Shown here piece after piece: positions 28,778 through 37,711 of a stretch of DNA of 64,000 nt. The notes beneath the pieces were generated by a model. It ran no database searches. It was not told where the DNA came from and saw only the letters and a list, made by a program, of their open reading frames with translations. The DNA comes from Chloroflexota bacterium (lineage in GTDB: Bacteria; Chloroflexota; Anaerolineae; Promineifilales; Promineifilaceae), in NCBI GenBank assembly GCA_017993775.1, contig JAGOMA010000012.1:1-64000 (forward strand). Direction: 5' to 3'. How positions within the stretch are numbered: position 1 is the first letter of the stretch; each line of letters opens with the position of its first letter. The position numbers were made by a program, and so were the translations under genes.

Positions 28778-30055
28778 ATGATGCAGGGGAAAGGGTGTAG
28801 GCAAAAAATTGTTTGGTTGGCCGTGTTTGTGCTGGTTGTTGCTCTGTTAGGAGCGGCGGCAGTTAGCCGCTGGCCCGGATTGGCTGCGCAGGCGGCGCGT
28901 CCACTGCGCCAGATTATTGGCAATCGCGGGGTGGCCGCGCTGGAGACTGTGTTGTTTGAAGCGCAGGATGGGGTGCGCCAGGCTGAGTATCGGTTGGGTT
29001 TTCAGGCTGCGGAGGCGCCCTGGCCGACGGCCGTGCCGCTGCAGGCAACGGCCGTGCCCATCCAGCCATCGCCCAGTCCAACAACCGTGCCGCCTACCTC
29101 GACACGGCCGTCGCCTGTCGCCGCCGGTGATGCTACCCAGGCGCCCGAACCAACCGCGCAACCCGAGGCCACGGTTACTCCTGCGCCGCCGCCAACCCCG
29201 GTTCCCTGGACACTGCCGCCGCTAACTGCTTTTGGCGATCTGGCGGGCGAGGGAGAATGGCAGGCGTATTTGCATAATGAAGCAGGTGACGTTGTGGGAT
29301 TGCGTACGTTTTTACAGCCGGATGGGGAACGGCCGTATGCCCTGGTAGCTGTTGTGGCCTTTGATTTAAGAAAGGTAGATTTGCGGTACGTATTAGGCTC
29401 GCAGGAACCGGCCGTTGACGGCGGCCCGCGCGGCAGCGGTTTCATTCCGGCAAATCATTTACAGGCCAGCCGGCTTATCGCCACGTTTAATGGCGGTTTT
29501 ATGGCCTCGCATGGCGCGTATGGCGCTATGGCCGATGGATTGGAAGCCCTGCCCGCCAAAGACGGCTACGCTACCGTGGCCATCTACCGCGACGGCGACG
29601 TGCGCATTGGCAACTGGGGCGACACGATTTCGGCCGACGGCGATTTTATCGCCTGGCGTCAGAATGCGCGTCTGGTTGTGGCAGATGGCGAAATCAACCC
29701 CCGTGTTTATAATGGTTCCATCACCACCTGGGGTGGCAATATCAATGGGGACATTGTTACCTGGCGTTCGGGGCTAGGCATTAGTTCAGACAATTCTGTG
29801 CTATATTTTTTGGCCGGTCCGAGTATGAGCATGCCCACATTGGCTGCGGCGATGACGGCCGTTGGTCTGGAAAATGGCTTTTTGCTAGATATAAACGAGT
29901 CCTGGGTTCATTTCGCCCAAATTACGCCCGGCATGGACAATGAAATGGCCGCCGTACCGTTATTTTCTGAAGGCATGGAAACCAAACCCGACCGCTATTT
30001 GCGGCAATCCGATCGAGATTTTTTCTACATCATTACCGCCGAAACCGCAAAATGA
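28778..30055 (+). CDS. secreted phosphodiester glycosidase (NAGPA/DUF2233)-family protein
   Basis: The start is taken at ATG 28778, with an upstream GTG frame rejected for lack of a ribosome site. A membrane helix (VWLAVFVLVVALLGAAAV) is followed by ~90 residues rich in Pro/Thr. The NAGPA-like domain has RLIATFNGGFM, DGYATVAIYRDG and FLAGPSMSMPTLAAAM. Family members remove N-acetylglucosamine from phosphodiesters or act on envelope glycans. The catalytic residues of the bacterial family are not settled, so activity is inferred. It stands alone between a repeat element and the META lipoprotein. Confidence 0.78.
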   Translation: MMQGKGCRQKIVWLAVFVLVVALLGAAAVSRWPGLAAQAARPLRQIIGNRGVAALETVLFEAQDGVRQAEYRLGFQAAEAPWPTAVPLQATAVPIQPSPSPTTVPPTSTRPSPVAAGDATQAPEPTAQPEATVTPAPPPTPVPWTLPPLTAFGDLAGEGEWQAYLHNEAGDVVGLRTFLQPDGERPYALVAVVAFDLRKVDLRYVLGSQEPAVDGGPRGSGFIPANHLQASRLIATFNGGFMASHGAYGAMADGLEALPAKDGYATVAIYRDGDVRIGNWGDTISADGDFIAWRQNARLVVADGEINPRVYNGSITTWGGNINGDIVTWRSGLGISSDNSVLYFLAGPSMSMPTLAAAMTAVGLENGFLLDINESWVHFAQITPGMDNEMAAVPLFSEGMETKPDRYLRQSDRDFFYIITAETAK

Positions 30056-30184
30056 GCGCAGCGTAAGAGCCGCAACCTTTTGTTCCTGGCGGTCGTTGAG
30101 AGACATGTTACAAAAGCTTTACTGTGTTCCAGGCGGTGACAAATTCAAGTCAACCGCCGCAAATTAAGAAGGAGATAATTTGAG

Positions 30185-32788
30185 ATGAAAAAGAGATCGA
30201 ATTGGCTGTTGCTGACCCTTTTGGTGGCCGGGATGGCCGTGCTGGTAGCCTGCGGCGGTAATCCGCAGCCTGCTGGCCCAGAGCAAACCTTGTTTGTAGG
30301 CCCGAATTTGGTGGAATGCACAGGCGTTGCGCCGCAAACGTGTATGCAAGTAAAAGACACGCCCGATGGCGACTATCGCCTATTTTATGACCAGATCCAA
30401 GGCTTTGTTTTTGAAGAAGGGTTTGAATATGAGCTGCGTGTACGCACCGAAACGGTAGAAAACCCGGCGGCCGACGCCTCATCGCTGCGGTATATCCTGG
30501 TGGAAGAAGTCAGCAAAACGCCGATGAGTGCTGCCTCAGCCGATACAACTGCTGATGGGCAAATGAAAATATTGTATGTTGGCCCGGAATTGGTGGATTG
30601 TGTGGGCGTTGCCCCGCAGCAGTGTATGCAGGTAAAAGAGAATCAGGCTGATGAATACACGCTTTTTTATGGTCAGATTGAGGGCTTTACCTTTGAACCG
30701 GGTTATGAATACGAATTGCAGGTGAAGGTGGAAACCGTTGATAACCCACCGGCGGATGGGTCTTCTTTGAAATATACGCTGGTTGCCGTGGTTAGCCAGA
30801 CGCCGGTAGGGGGAACTGCCCCGGCTGTTGTATCTGAGGCGTCGTCCCTGACGGGAACATTATGGCGTTTGCAATCTTACCAGGGCACGGCCGTTACTGC
30901 TGGCACGGAGATTACGGCCGTTTTCGGTGAAGATGGTTCGCTGGTCGGCAGCTCTGGCTGCAACAATTACAACACGTCCTTTACGGTAGACGGCAGCGTA
31001 CTCACCATCAATCCCATCATGGCGGCCACAATGATGGCTTGCGAAGACACAATCATGCAGCAGGAAATGGCGTATCTGGCTGCGCTGCCCACGGCAACTG
31101 CCTGGGCCGTTGCCGCCGACACGCTGACGTTGAGTGATGCTTCGGGCGCGGCGCTGTTGGTTTATACGGCCGTTACCCCCACTTCGCTCACCGGTACAAC
31201 CTGGCAGCTTACCGGCTATAACAATGGTGTTGGCGGCGTTGTTTCGTTGGTAGAAGGCTCAGAAATCACGGCCGTTTTTGGTGAAGATGGCACATTGTCT
31301 GGCAATTCAGGCTGCAATAACTATTCCACATCGTTTACCGTCGATAGTGGCAGCATAGCCATTGACGCAGCCATCGCCAGCACTATGATGGCGTGCCCGG
31401 AAGAGTTGATGACCCAGGAAGCTGCGTATCTGGCTGCCTTGCCTAACGCTAATGTTTACCAGATTCAGGCTGATACGCTGGAACTGCGAGATGCGGATGG
31501 CGCTTTGCTGGCTCAATATACGGCCGTCACCTCAGCCAACCTGACCGGTATTACCTGGCTGCTTACCGGCTACAACAATGGCAATGATGCTGTGGTTTCG
31601 GCGATGAGTGGGGTGGAAGTAACGGCCGTCTTCGGTGAAGATGGCACGCTTTCCGGTACGGGCGGCTGCAACAACTACAGCACCTCCTATACCCTCGACG
31701 GCAGCGCGCTCGCCATCAATTCGGCCATTGCCAGCACCATGATGGCCTGCGCCGAAGATGTGATGGCCCAAGAAACCGCATTTTTGGCGGCTTTACCCAC
31801 GGCGACCACGTATACAATCCAAGGGGACGCTCTGGAACTGCGAGATGCCAATGGGGCGCTTGTCGCTTCATTTACTTCCGCTCCGCCAGCCGCAACGACG
31901 CTTGTGGGGGCCGAATGGATGGTAACGGTGATTAACAATGGCAATCAGGCGGCTGTGAGTTTGGTGGGCGGCACAGAAATTACCATGATGTTCGGCGAAG
32001 ATGGTAATGTTCAGGGTTCCGCCAGCTGCAACCAATACTTCGGACCTTATACGGTCAGCGGCGACACAATTAGCGTCGGGCCTTTGGCTACCACGCGCGC
32101 CTATTGCCCGGAACCTGAAGGTATTATGGACCAAGAAGCACAGTTCCTGAAGGCGTTGCAAACGGCCGTGTCCTACACCATCCAAAACGGCGCGTTAGAC
32201 ATGCGCACCGCCGACGGGGCAATCGCTGTGATGGCCAGTTCCGGTTCTATTGCCGCCGCGCCTGCGGGAGGCGACACGGCCGTTGCGGCTCCTATGGTGG
32301 CTATGGCAGATGCGGCGGCTGCACCCGCCGATTCTCGCCAGGAAGCGTTGGCCAACGCCACCTTCCTAACAAGCATTCTGCCGGCCGGCAGCGTAACCCT
32401 CTCCGGTGGGCAATACAGCGAACCTGCTGCACCGGGTTCCGCCAGCGCTATTTCGGTCATGCTAACCGACAAGGTCGCTTTTGGTGAAATCAATGGGCAG
32501 ACTGTTGCGGCCGTTGTTCTGGTTTCCAGCGGCGGCGGCACGGGCAACTTCTACGAATTGGCCCTGGTGAGCTTTGAAAGCGGCCAGCCAGTCAACGTCG
32601 CCGAAACCTTTTTGGGCGATCGCGTCCAGGTGAACTCGTTGAGCATTGATCCCAACGGCGTCATCTCCATCGATATGATCACCCACGGCCCTAACGATCC
32701 GATGTGCTGCCCGACCCAGCCGGTTGTCAACACATACGAATTACAAAACGGCGGACTTGTCCAAACTGCCTCCACGCCAAAGGTGTGA
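30185..32788 (+). CDS. lipoprotein with two DUF4377 and four META domains
   Basis: AAGGAGA precedes the ATG. A lipobox (VLVAC) ends the signal at about residue 24. Two ~95-residue DUF4377 units (VGPNLVECTGVAPQTCMQVK and VGPELVDCVGVAPQQCMQVK) follow. Four META/HslJ-type units then carry the GCNNYxTSF or CNQYFGPY signature and MMAC/AYC cysteines. A C-terminal region of ~170 residues is unassigned. In other bacteria META proteins are linked to heat or antibiotic tolerance and to surface attachment. The repeats are alike enough to suggest stepwise internal duplication. It probably stands on the cell surface; partner unknown. Confidence 0.87.
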   Translation: MKKRSNWLLLTLLVAGMAVLVACGGNPQPAGPEQTLFVGPNLVECTGVAPQTCMQVKDTPDGDYRLFYDQIQGFVFEEGFEYELRVRTETVENPAADASSLRYILVEEVSKTPMSAASADTTADGQMKILYVGPELVDCVGVAPQQCMQVKENQADEYTLFYGQIEGFTFEPGYEYELQVKVETVDNPPADGSSLKYTLVAVVSQTPVGGTAPAVVSEASSLTGTLWRLQSYQGTAVTAGTEITAVFGEDGSLVGSSGCNNYNTSFTVDGSVLTINPIMAATMMACEDTIMQQEMAYLAALPTATAWAVAADTLTLSDASGAALLVYTAVTPTSLTGTTWQLTGYNNGVGGVVSLVEGSEITAVFGEDGTLSGNSGCNNYSTSFTVDSGSIAIDAAIASTMMACPEELMTQEAAYLAALPNANVYQIQADTLELRDADGALLAQYTAVTSANLTGITWLLTGYNNGNDAVVSAMSGVEVTAVFGEDGTLSGTGGCNNYSTSYTLDGSALAINSAIASTMMACAEDVMAQETAFLAALPTATTYTIQGDALELRDANGALVASFTSAPPAATTLVGAEWMVTVINNGNQAAVSLVGGTEITMMFGEDGNVQGSASCNQYFGPYTVSGDTISVGPLATTRAYCPEPEGIMDQEAQFLKALQTAVSYTIQNGALDMRTADGAIAVMASSGSIAAAPAGGDTAVAAPMVAMADAAAAPADSRQEALANATFLTSILPAGSVTLSGGQYSEPAAPGSASAISVMLTDKVAFGEINGQTVAAVVLVSSGGGTGNFYELALVSFESGQPVNVAETFLGDRVQVNSLSIDPNGVISIDMITHGPNDPMCCPTQPVVNTYELQNGGLVQTASTPKV

Positions 32789-32891
32789 TCAGGTCATTGG
32801 GCGGCTGCGGAGCGATTTCAGGGTAAACCCTTACACATCCTCCGTAGTAAAATTCAGGCAGACTAGACCATTACGGCTTTGGCCTGTTTTG

Positions 32892-32985
32892 TATAATTAG
32901 TCCATAAGAAGTATTGCCAGACAGCTTGGCAGACAGTAGACTATTGCACGCAGCAGTAGTCTACTGTTCGTTTTTTGCTGCTGCG
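32892..32985 (+). promoter_or_regulatory. -10 box and terminator/antiterminator-like leader of the acidic-protein gene
   Basis: TATAAT lies at 32892-32897 (no strong -35 seen). Downstream, ACAGTAGACTA at 32933-32943 pairs with 32957-32967 and is followed by TCG and six T residues, an intrinsic terminator. CGCAGCAG at 32949-32956, in its loop, can instead pair with CTGCTGCG at 32978-32985. The two structures exclude each other, as in attenuators. The ligand or trigger is unknown. Confidence 0.45.
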
Positions 32986-33016
32986 CGGATGATAAATTTG
33001 AACAAAAAGGTGACAC

Positions 33017-33433
33017 ATGACGGCAATAAAACCTGAACTCATAACAATTATCGAGGGTCCAACACCTGATTTTCATCCCACGCCGCACCGTTGGTTACAG
33101 TCCATTCACGAAGGTCCAGACGATCGGGCGATTGCTTTGTGCCAGCTGCGCACCAATAATGGGAATGACATCGTCACCCGTTGCGAGGATGCCTGGCATG
33201 AAGGCCGCCCGGTAAAATTAGACTACCCAGATGAAATGCGGATGCGCCAACAAGCAGATGTGGTGGCCATGCGTTTGGAATCTTTAGAAGAAGGTCCGAT
33301 GTTATCGCTTTGGGTTTCACTCGATTTTGACCTGGAATATGATGAGGGCGAATTCGATGATGAGGATTTCGACGAAGAGGATTTTGGCGATGAGTTTGAC
33401 GATGAAGATGATGATGGCCTCAATTATTTTTAA
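33017..33433 (+). CDS. small protein with highly acidic C-terminus (unknown)
   Basis: The 138-residue protein starts at an ATG behind AAAAAGGTG. The first ~105 residues look folded and contain one mid Cys pair. The last ~35 are almost all Asp and Glu, with a Phe or Tyr every few residues. Such tails are found on proteins that bind basic partners or RNA polymerase (compare the delta subunit), but no family is recognised. A regulated leader precedes it and a strong terminator follows, so it is a single-gene unit. Function unknown. Confidence 0.75.
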   Translation: MTAIKPELITIIEGPTPDFHPTPHRWLQSIHEGPDDRAIALCQLRTNNGNDIVTRCEDAWHEGRPVKLDYPDEMRMRQQADVVAMRLESLEEGPMLSLWVSLDFDLEYDEGEFDDEDFDEEDFGDEFDDEDDDGLNYF

Positions 33434-33446
33434 TTGAAAGAGCCTG

Positions 33447-33488
33447 GCGGCGAATGACAAACTGGTTTGTCATTCGCCGCTTTTTTTT
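33447..33488 (+). terminator. strong intrinsic terminator
   Basis: A perfect 16-bp stem (33447-33462 with 33465-33480) around a 2-base loop is followed by eight T residues. Confidence 0.95.
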
Positions 33489-33568
33489 GTATTTGTTGGC
33501 TGCTTAGCAGCGCCAGTAGTGTAGTCCCCGGATTTTTCTCTGTGTAACCAAGCCAAGAGAGACGCCTT

Positions 33569-34429
33569 ATGACTCAGATATTTGATCGATTGCAACAATG
33601 GTTTTTAGTCCATGGCCTCACGATTTTAGTTATTTTGCTATTGAGTGTGGCTGGTTATTACTTACTTGAGGCCGTTGTGCGGTTTATGGGCCGCCAAATA
33701 AAGGGGCTGGATCATGAGGCCGGCGGTGGTTTTGAAAAGCGGACCGAGACAATATCGAATGTGGTGCATAGCGCCGGGTTGGTAGCGATTGGAGCGACGG
33801 CCGTTGTCATGATTTTGCAAGAGGTCGGCGTGCCTATTGCGCCATTGCTGGCCAGTGTGGGCGTGGTTGGGTTGGCTTTAGGGTTGGGCGCGCAAACGCT
33901 GGTGAAGGACGTGATTAGCGGCGTGTTCATTCTGCTGGAAAACCAGTACATGATTGAAGATGTCATCCAGGTGAATGCCATTGTTGGCAATGTGGAGGAG
34001 ATGACGCTGCGGACAACGGCCGTGCGAGATTCCACCGGCACACTCTTCATGATCCCCAATGGCGAAATTCGCATTGTGGCCAATCGTTCCCGTGACTGGT
34101 CGCGGGCGATTGTGGACGTGGGTATTGCTTACGAAGCCAACGTCGATCGTGCGCTGGCTGTGCTGCGAACCATCGGCGAAACCCTGGCCCATGACGAAGA
34201 AATGAGCGATTTGCTGCTGGAGTCACCACAAGTCACCGGCATCGAAGGCCTGGACGAATGGGCAGTGCGCCTGCGGCTGATGGTCAAGACAAAGCCGAAC
34301 AAACAGTGGGAAGTTCAGCGCTTTTTACGCCGTCAGATACGCCTGGATTTTGCAGCCGAGGGGATTGAAATGGCTTTTTCTCGTCGGGAGGTTGCTGTGC
34401 TCAGAGCAGAACGCGGCGAGACGGAATAA
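33569..34429 (+). CDS. small mechanosensitive channel (MscS family)
   Basis: At 286 residues this is the size of E. coli MscS. Three hydrophobic helices precede the pore-lining helix and the beta domain: GVVGLALGLGAQTLVKDVISGVFILLENQ is the family signature in abbreviated form (TM3 with GxxxLGxGAQ, then ISG, ENQY). The beta-domain TAVRDSTGTLFMIPNG matches the usual FxTxLxTxDG...IPN layout. The channel opens under membrane stretch to release solutes at osmotic downshift. AAGAGAGAC stands before the ATG. It is flanked by unrelated genes. Confidence 0.92.
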   Translation: MTQIFDRLQQWFLVHGLTILVILLLSVAGYYLLEAVVRFMGRQIKGLDHEAGGGFEKRTETISNVVHSAGLVAIGATAVVMILQEVGVPIAPLLASVGVVGLALGLGAQTLVKDVISGVFILLENQYMIEDVIQVNAIVGNVEEMTLRTTAVRDSTGTLFMIPNGEIRIVANRSRDWSRAIVDVGIAYEANVDRALAVLRTIGETLAHDEEMSDLLLESPQVTGIEGLDEWAVRLRLMVKTKPNKQWEVQRFLRRQIRLDFAAEGIEMAFSRREVAVLRAERGETE

Positions 34430-34491
34430 GAAGGCGTTCGGCAGAAGTTGGGCGTCTGCCAGTCCTGGTGATAACCAGATGTCCGGCAGAT

Positions 34492-36720
34492 TTATTGTTG
34501 GGTGGCGACGTATAGTTTGCTGCCGTCGGTCACGAATATGCGGAGGGGCGTTTCGGCCACGGCAAAGCCTTGAATCTGGTTAAATAGTTCTGTGCCCGTG
34601 TCGCTGGTGGCGCGATATTGGGCGATGACCCGGCCACCGCGGGCAATTTGTAGGATGCGCCCCGTGCCCGGATCGGCGACAAAAATTGATGAATTGAGAC
34701 CTTTGCCTACCAACTGGGCGGAGGTGGGCGCCAGGAGGGGAATGGTCAGGCCACCGTTTTGCATGAGTTCGGTTTCGTCCCACTGCACACGTCCGGAACG
34801 GGTGTCGTAATAGCGGATACGGCCGTCGCCATACAACAACAATAAGGAGCCATCCTCGCTGTACAAATCCAGGTCGATCGCCGCATTTAAATCGGCGCTG
34901 GGGTCTAAAGCCAAAACCTGCTCATCATCTTTAATGATGAACCCATCCCCATCGGGGAAATATTTCCAGATTTCGCGCGCGCCAGGGTCCAGAACATACA
35001 GCCGCTCGTCGAATGAGGCCATTGCTGTGGGAATTTGCCAGACGCTGGCCAGGCCCAGGGGAGCCACACGAGTGTCCTTCATGTTGGGGAAATAGGTGAG
35101 CAGCGCGCCGCTGGCATCCAACAGCGCCAATCCTTCGCGTGAAACGGCCGTTCCCGCCGGTCGCCAGGCCATATCGACTATGTTTCCGACGATGTGGCTG
35201 CCTAGCGCGTTGCCCTTGAAGACGATTTGTGACGGATCGCCCGTCAGGGTTAGATAGGTTTCGTCGGTGGCGTGGAAATAGACGCTGCTGGCGCTGTCCA
35301 GGGTAAATATGCCGCCCTCAAACCCATTTTGCAGCACCACATCGGTCAGGCTGATGTCGCTGGTAAATTCGTATAGGAGTTTGGCCTGCAGCCGCGAGAC
35401 GCCATCTAGCTGATCTAGCTCGACCATGGCTTGCTGGCGCAAGCGGGTAACTTCGCCGTCGCCGGCGCGTAAGGCGTCGGCTTCATCTGCCAGCAAAATA
35501 ATGTTGCCGTAGAATTCGCGGGCCTGATCGGGTGTTTCGGCCCCATCAGCCAGGCCGATATTTTGCCCCATTTCTGTTTTTAGTTCGGCGAAGCGGCGCA
35601 CACGGCCGCGTTCCAGGTAAACGCCGGTGACGATGATGGCTACCAGAAGGGGGATGCCGATGGCCAGAACAGCGGGAACAGCCCAATTGGTCGGCTCTTC
35701 CTCTTCATCGCGTGGCGGGCGCAGGCGGGCGAGCATGTCGGTGAGCCAGTCGGTGAAGTTGGCGAGACCAAACGCGGCTCCGGCTGTAGCTTTGCGGACG
35801 CTGGTTTCGACGTCGGCTGTGGGTTTGGTGGATTGTTGGGCAGGGGCTGGCCGTTGGGCCAGGGCTGGCCGTTGGGCCGAAGATGGTCTTGTAGACGGCC
35901 GTTGCTCGGTCGGCCGCCTGGGAGCCATTGGCGATGGCTGCTGTCCTTCACGCAGCGGGGTAGGAAACGTGGAATCGGGCGTAGAAACGGCGGCGGCGGC
36001 GGCCGTTGTGGGAAATTCACCGATCTGTTCGCCTACATCTTCGCTGGTAAATTCGATTAGCAGCAGACGGGCGGTTTGTGGGGCAACGGCCGTTTGCAGC
36101 GCGATCATGCCCTCTTCAATGTCTGTGTCTACCAGGACCGGGGTGAGCGTTTCGGCGCGCAGGTTGGCGATGCGCGGGTCGGCCAGCAAGAGCATGTTGC
36201 CATCTTGCAGGCGGTGGTGAAAATAACGTACGTTCAGACCGGCGCTGCGTCCCAGCGGAACCACTGGTGATGGTTTCTGAGCCGGCAGACGTTCAACGCC
36301 AAAATTGTGGCCGAGAAAGGCAAGTCCTTCGCCAGCTTGCAACATGAACAATTCGCCGTTGTGTAGGGCGGCGCAAGAGACGGCCCCGGTGCGGTTAGGG
36401 GCGGAGCCTTCTAAATTCAAGTGGAGCAAGCGCTGGTTGGCGGCGGTGATGGCCTGGCGCAGGGCGGCGGTGACGCTGCCGGTGGCCTGGTAAAACTGGC
36501 GGCTGATGAGATCTAGCAAATCTTGGGCGAGCACGGCCGTTTCTTCTGGCTGGCCGCTGAGGGTTAGGTGCGTAAACAAAAAATCGCGGCGGCGGCTGCG
36601 AATGGCTTTGGCAGGCGCGGCTTGGGCGAGTATTCCCGGAATGCCTTGCGGGTGTTCAGTTAGGGGCTGGACACGGCCGTTTACAAGGTAAAGTTGGCCG
36701 GTGACTGCTTGAAGTTCCAT
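34492..36720 (-). CDS. PP2C-like domain joined by a membrane helix to a propeller-like exported domain
   Basis: GGGAGAG stands near the ATG. Residues ~1-230 look like a PP2C phosphatase fold (NRTGAVSCAALHNGELFMLQAGEGLAFL, then DGNMLLLADPRIANL) but lack the usual DG metal motifs, so it may be inactive. A ~90-residue Pro/Gln-rich linker leads to one membrane helix (VPAVLAIGIPLLVAIIVTGVY). The remaining ~360 residues are beta-rich, with repeated short strands such as LYVLDPGAREIWKYF and RIRYYDTRSGRVQW as in beta-propellers. This could pass a signal between outside and inside. I cannot name a family. Confidence 0.7.
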   Translation of the reverse strand: MELQAVTGQLYLVNGRVQPLTEHPQGIPGILAQAAPAKAIRSRRRDFLFTHLTLSGQPEETAVLAQDLLDLISRQFYQATGSVTAALRQAITAANQRLLHLNLEGSAPNRTGAVSCAALHNGELFMLQAGEGLAFLGHNFGVERLPAQKPSPVVPLGRSAGLNVRYFHHRLQDGNMLLLADPRIANLRAETLTPVLVDTDIEEGMIALQTAVAPQTARLLLIEFTSEDVGEQIGEFPTTAAAAAVSTPDSTFPTPLREGQQPSPMAPRRPTEQRPSTRPSSAQRPALAQRPAPAQQSTKPTADVETSVRKATAGAAFGLANFTDWLTDMLARLRPPRDEEEEPTNWAVPAVLAIGIPLLVAIIVTGVYLERGRVRRFAELKTEMGQNIGLADGAETPDQAREFYGNIILLADEADALRAGDGEVTRLRQQAMVELDQLDGVSRLQAKLLYEFTSDISLTDVVLQNGFEGGIFTLDSASSVYFHATDETYLTLTGDPSQIVFKGNALGSHIVGNIVDMAWRPAGTAVSREGLALLDASGALLTYFPNMKDTRVAPLGLASVWQIPTAMASFDERLYVLDPGAREIWKYFPDGDGFIIKDDEQVLALDPSADLNAAIDLDLYSEDGSLLLLYGDGRIRYYDTRSGRVQWDETELMQNGGLTIPLLAPTSAQLVGKGLNSSIFVADPGTGRILQIARGGRVIAQYRATSDTGTELFNQIQGFAVAETPLRIFVTDGSKLYVATQQ

Positions 36721-36909
36721 AAGCGGTGATTACTCTCCCACTGACTTGCTTACTGCTGCGTAAGGATAACACGACTAAGCTGGTTTACAAAGTCGATAGG
36801 CGCGGCGAAAATGCCCATGTGACTGATTTGTGTTATCCTTTGAGCCAGGATTGGTCGACGGCCGTGCTGGAGAAAACCCCCGTGTCCGTCGTCTGTGAGT
36901 GACAGAATC

Positions 36910-37155
36910 ATGACCGTGAAATTTTGTTACATCTGCAACCAAAACCCGGACGACCGTCAAGGCGACAGCATCGCGCTGGCTGAAGGCGAGTACTGCCCCA
37001 TTTGCAACCAGCCAGCCTGCCGCGTTCATTTGTCTGTCGTGCGCTGGCGTTGGCGCGAAACCGGCGACTTAGACTCTGCCCTGGTTTGCAAAGCGTGCGT
37101 GCGCACCTATGCCCATCGCAGCTGGGACGTGTTTCACCGCGATTGGATTACGTAA
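36910..37155 (+). CDS. small Cys-rich, zinc-binding-type protein
   Basis: Eight Cys and His residues are arranged as CYIC, CPIC, C..VH and CKAC, a pattern that can hold two zinc ions in a treble-clef or RING-like fold. The start could be ATG at 36910 (chosen, giving 81 residues) or GTG at 36895. No good ribosome site marks either. It is a single gene between the PP2C-like gene and a repeat element. Such proteins often bind nucleic acid or other proteins. Family not recognised. Confidence 0.65.
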   Translation: MTVKFCYICNQNPDDRQGDSIALAEGEYCPICNQPACRVHLSVVRWRWRETGDLDSALVCKACVRTYAHRSWDVFHRDWIT

Positions 37156-37166
37156 AAGCAAGATAA

Positions 37167-37250
37167 TTGTTCGGGTTTCTCTAGCAAGACCTCAAGGGTT
37201 TGATACCCAAGTAATCCAAATTCTCAAGAGCAAACCCTTGGGGTCTGTAA
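37167..37250. repeat. dispersed hairpin element, copy B
   Basis: GGTTTCTCTAGCAAGACC, then GGGTTTGATACC, AATCCAAATTCTC, and finally AAACCCTTGGGGTCTGTAA. Stems AAGGGTTT/AAACCCTT pair around the loop. The element lies in the gap before the SelW-type gene. The loop has the same orientation as copy A and the reverse of copy C. Confidence 0.8.
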
Positions 37251-37321
37251 AAATACAAAGCAAGATTGAAGACCAAAGATGACACGCAAAATTAACCTTG
37301 GACTTCAATTTTGCCGATGTA

Positions 37322-37597
37322 TCATGTGCCGTAAATCGTTACATTTGGCCCGGCAATCTCCTTAAAGAGCGCCAAAATCTCACCTGGCTCCGCGTGCCGT
37401 TTCTGCATCGTTTGCTTTGAAAAAACAAGCTCGCCGTTAATTTGCACCTCAAACGCCCCTTTGCTGCCGGTGATGAAGGTAAAAGATTTGATAAGGTGCT
37501 GGTACTGGGTCAAAATTTCATCCGCCACACGGACGGCCCGTTCGCGATAATTTCAGGGCACGCAATATTCAATTGAGATGGTGTATATTTTTTCCAT
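37322..37597 (-). CDS. SelW/Rdx-family selenoprotein with in-frame UGA (CxxU)
   Basis: GGAGG stands five bases before an ATG at 37597. The frame has 91 codons and one in-frame TGA at codon 15 (37555-37553). Around it the peptide reads IEYCVP-U-NYRERAV, and further on GAFEVQINGELVFSK. These match the Rdx/SelW thioredoxin-like family, whose active site is CxxC or CxxU. Reading UGA as selenocysteine restores a full-length family member. A SECIS-like hairpin starts right after the UGA. Without Sec insertion it would be a 14-residue stub. Stand-alone calls starting at 37528 or 37698 are artefacts of the stop. It is probably a redox protein. selA/B/C/D are not in this window. Confidence 0.8.
37520..37548 (-). 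promoter_or_regulatory. putative bacterial SECIS hairpin
   Basis: In the mRNA a lower stem AUC-GC/GC-GAU (one bulged G) and an upper stem ACGG/CCGU close a 5-nt loop, GCCGU. The first loop base is G, 16 nt after the UGA. This fits the known bacterial SECIS rule of a small loop with an early G about 16-37 nt downstream. Confidence 0.6.
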
Positions 37598-37626
37598 GAA
37601 GGCCTCCAAAGTTTGGTATACGCCCA

Positions 37627-37654
37627 AGTATAATGGAGGCGGGAGATGCGACAA
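37627..37654 (-). promoter_or_regulatory. putative promoter of the SelW-type gene
   Basis: On the minus strand TTGTCG (37654-37649), a 16-bp spacer and TATACT (37632-37627) point to the selenoprotein gene 30 bp away. Confidence 0.55.
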
Positions 37655-37669
37655 CTATCGCGTGAATGC

Positions 37670-37698
37670 TTGACAATCGCATGGGCCTGGGCTACCAT
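37670..37698 (+). promoter_or_regulatory. promoter of tRNA-Ala(CGC)
   Basis: TTGACA at 37670-37675, a 17-bp spacer and TACCAT at 37693-37698, 14 bp before the tRNA. Confidence 0.75.
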
Positions 37699-37711
37699 AT
37701 CGGTCGCTTGA

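Noticed and set aside
37510-37698. A separate 62-residue protein upstream of the SelW-type gene
   Set aside because: It is in another frame. The real frame is continuous from 37597 if UGA is selenocysteine.
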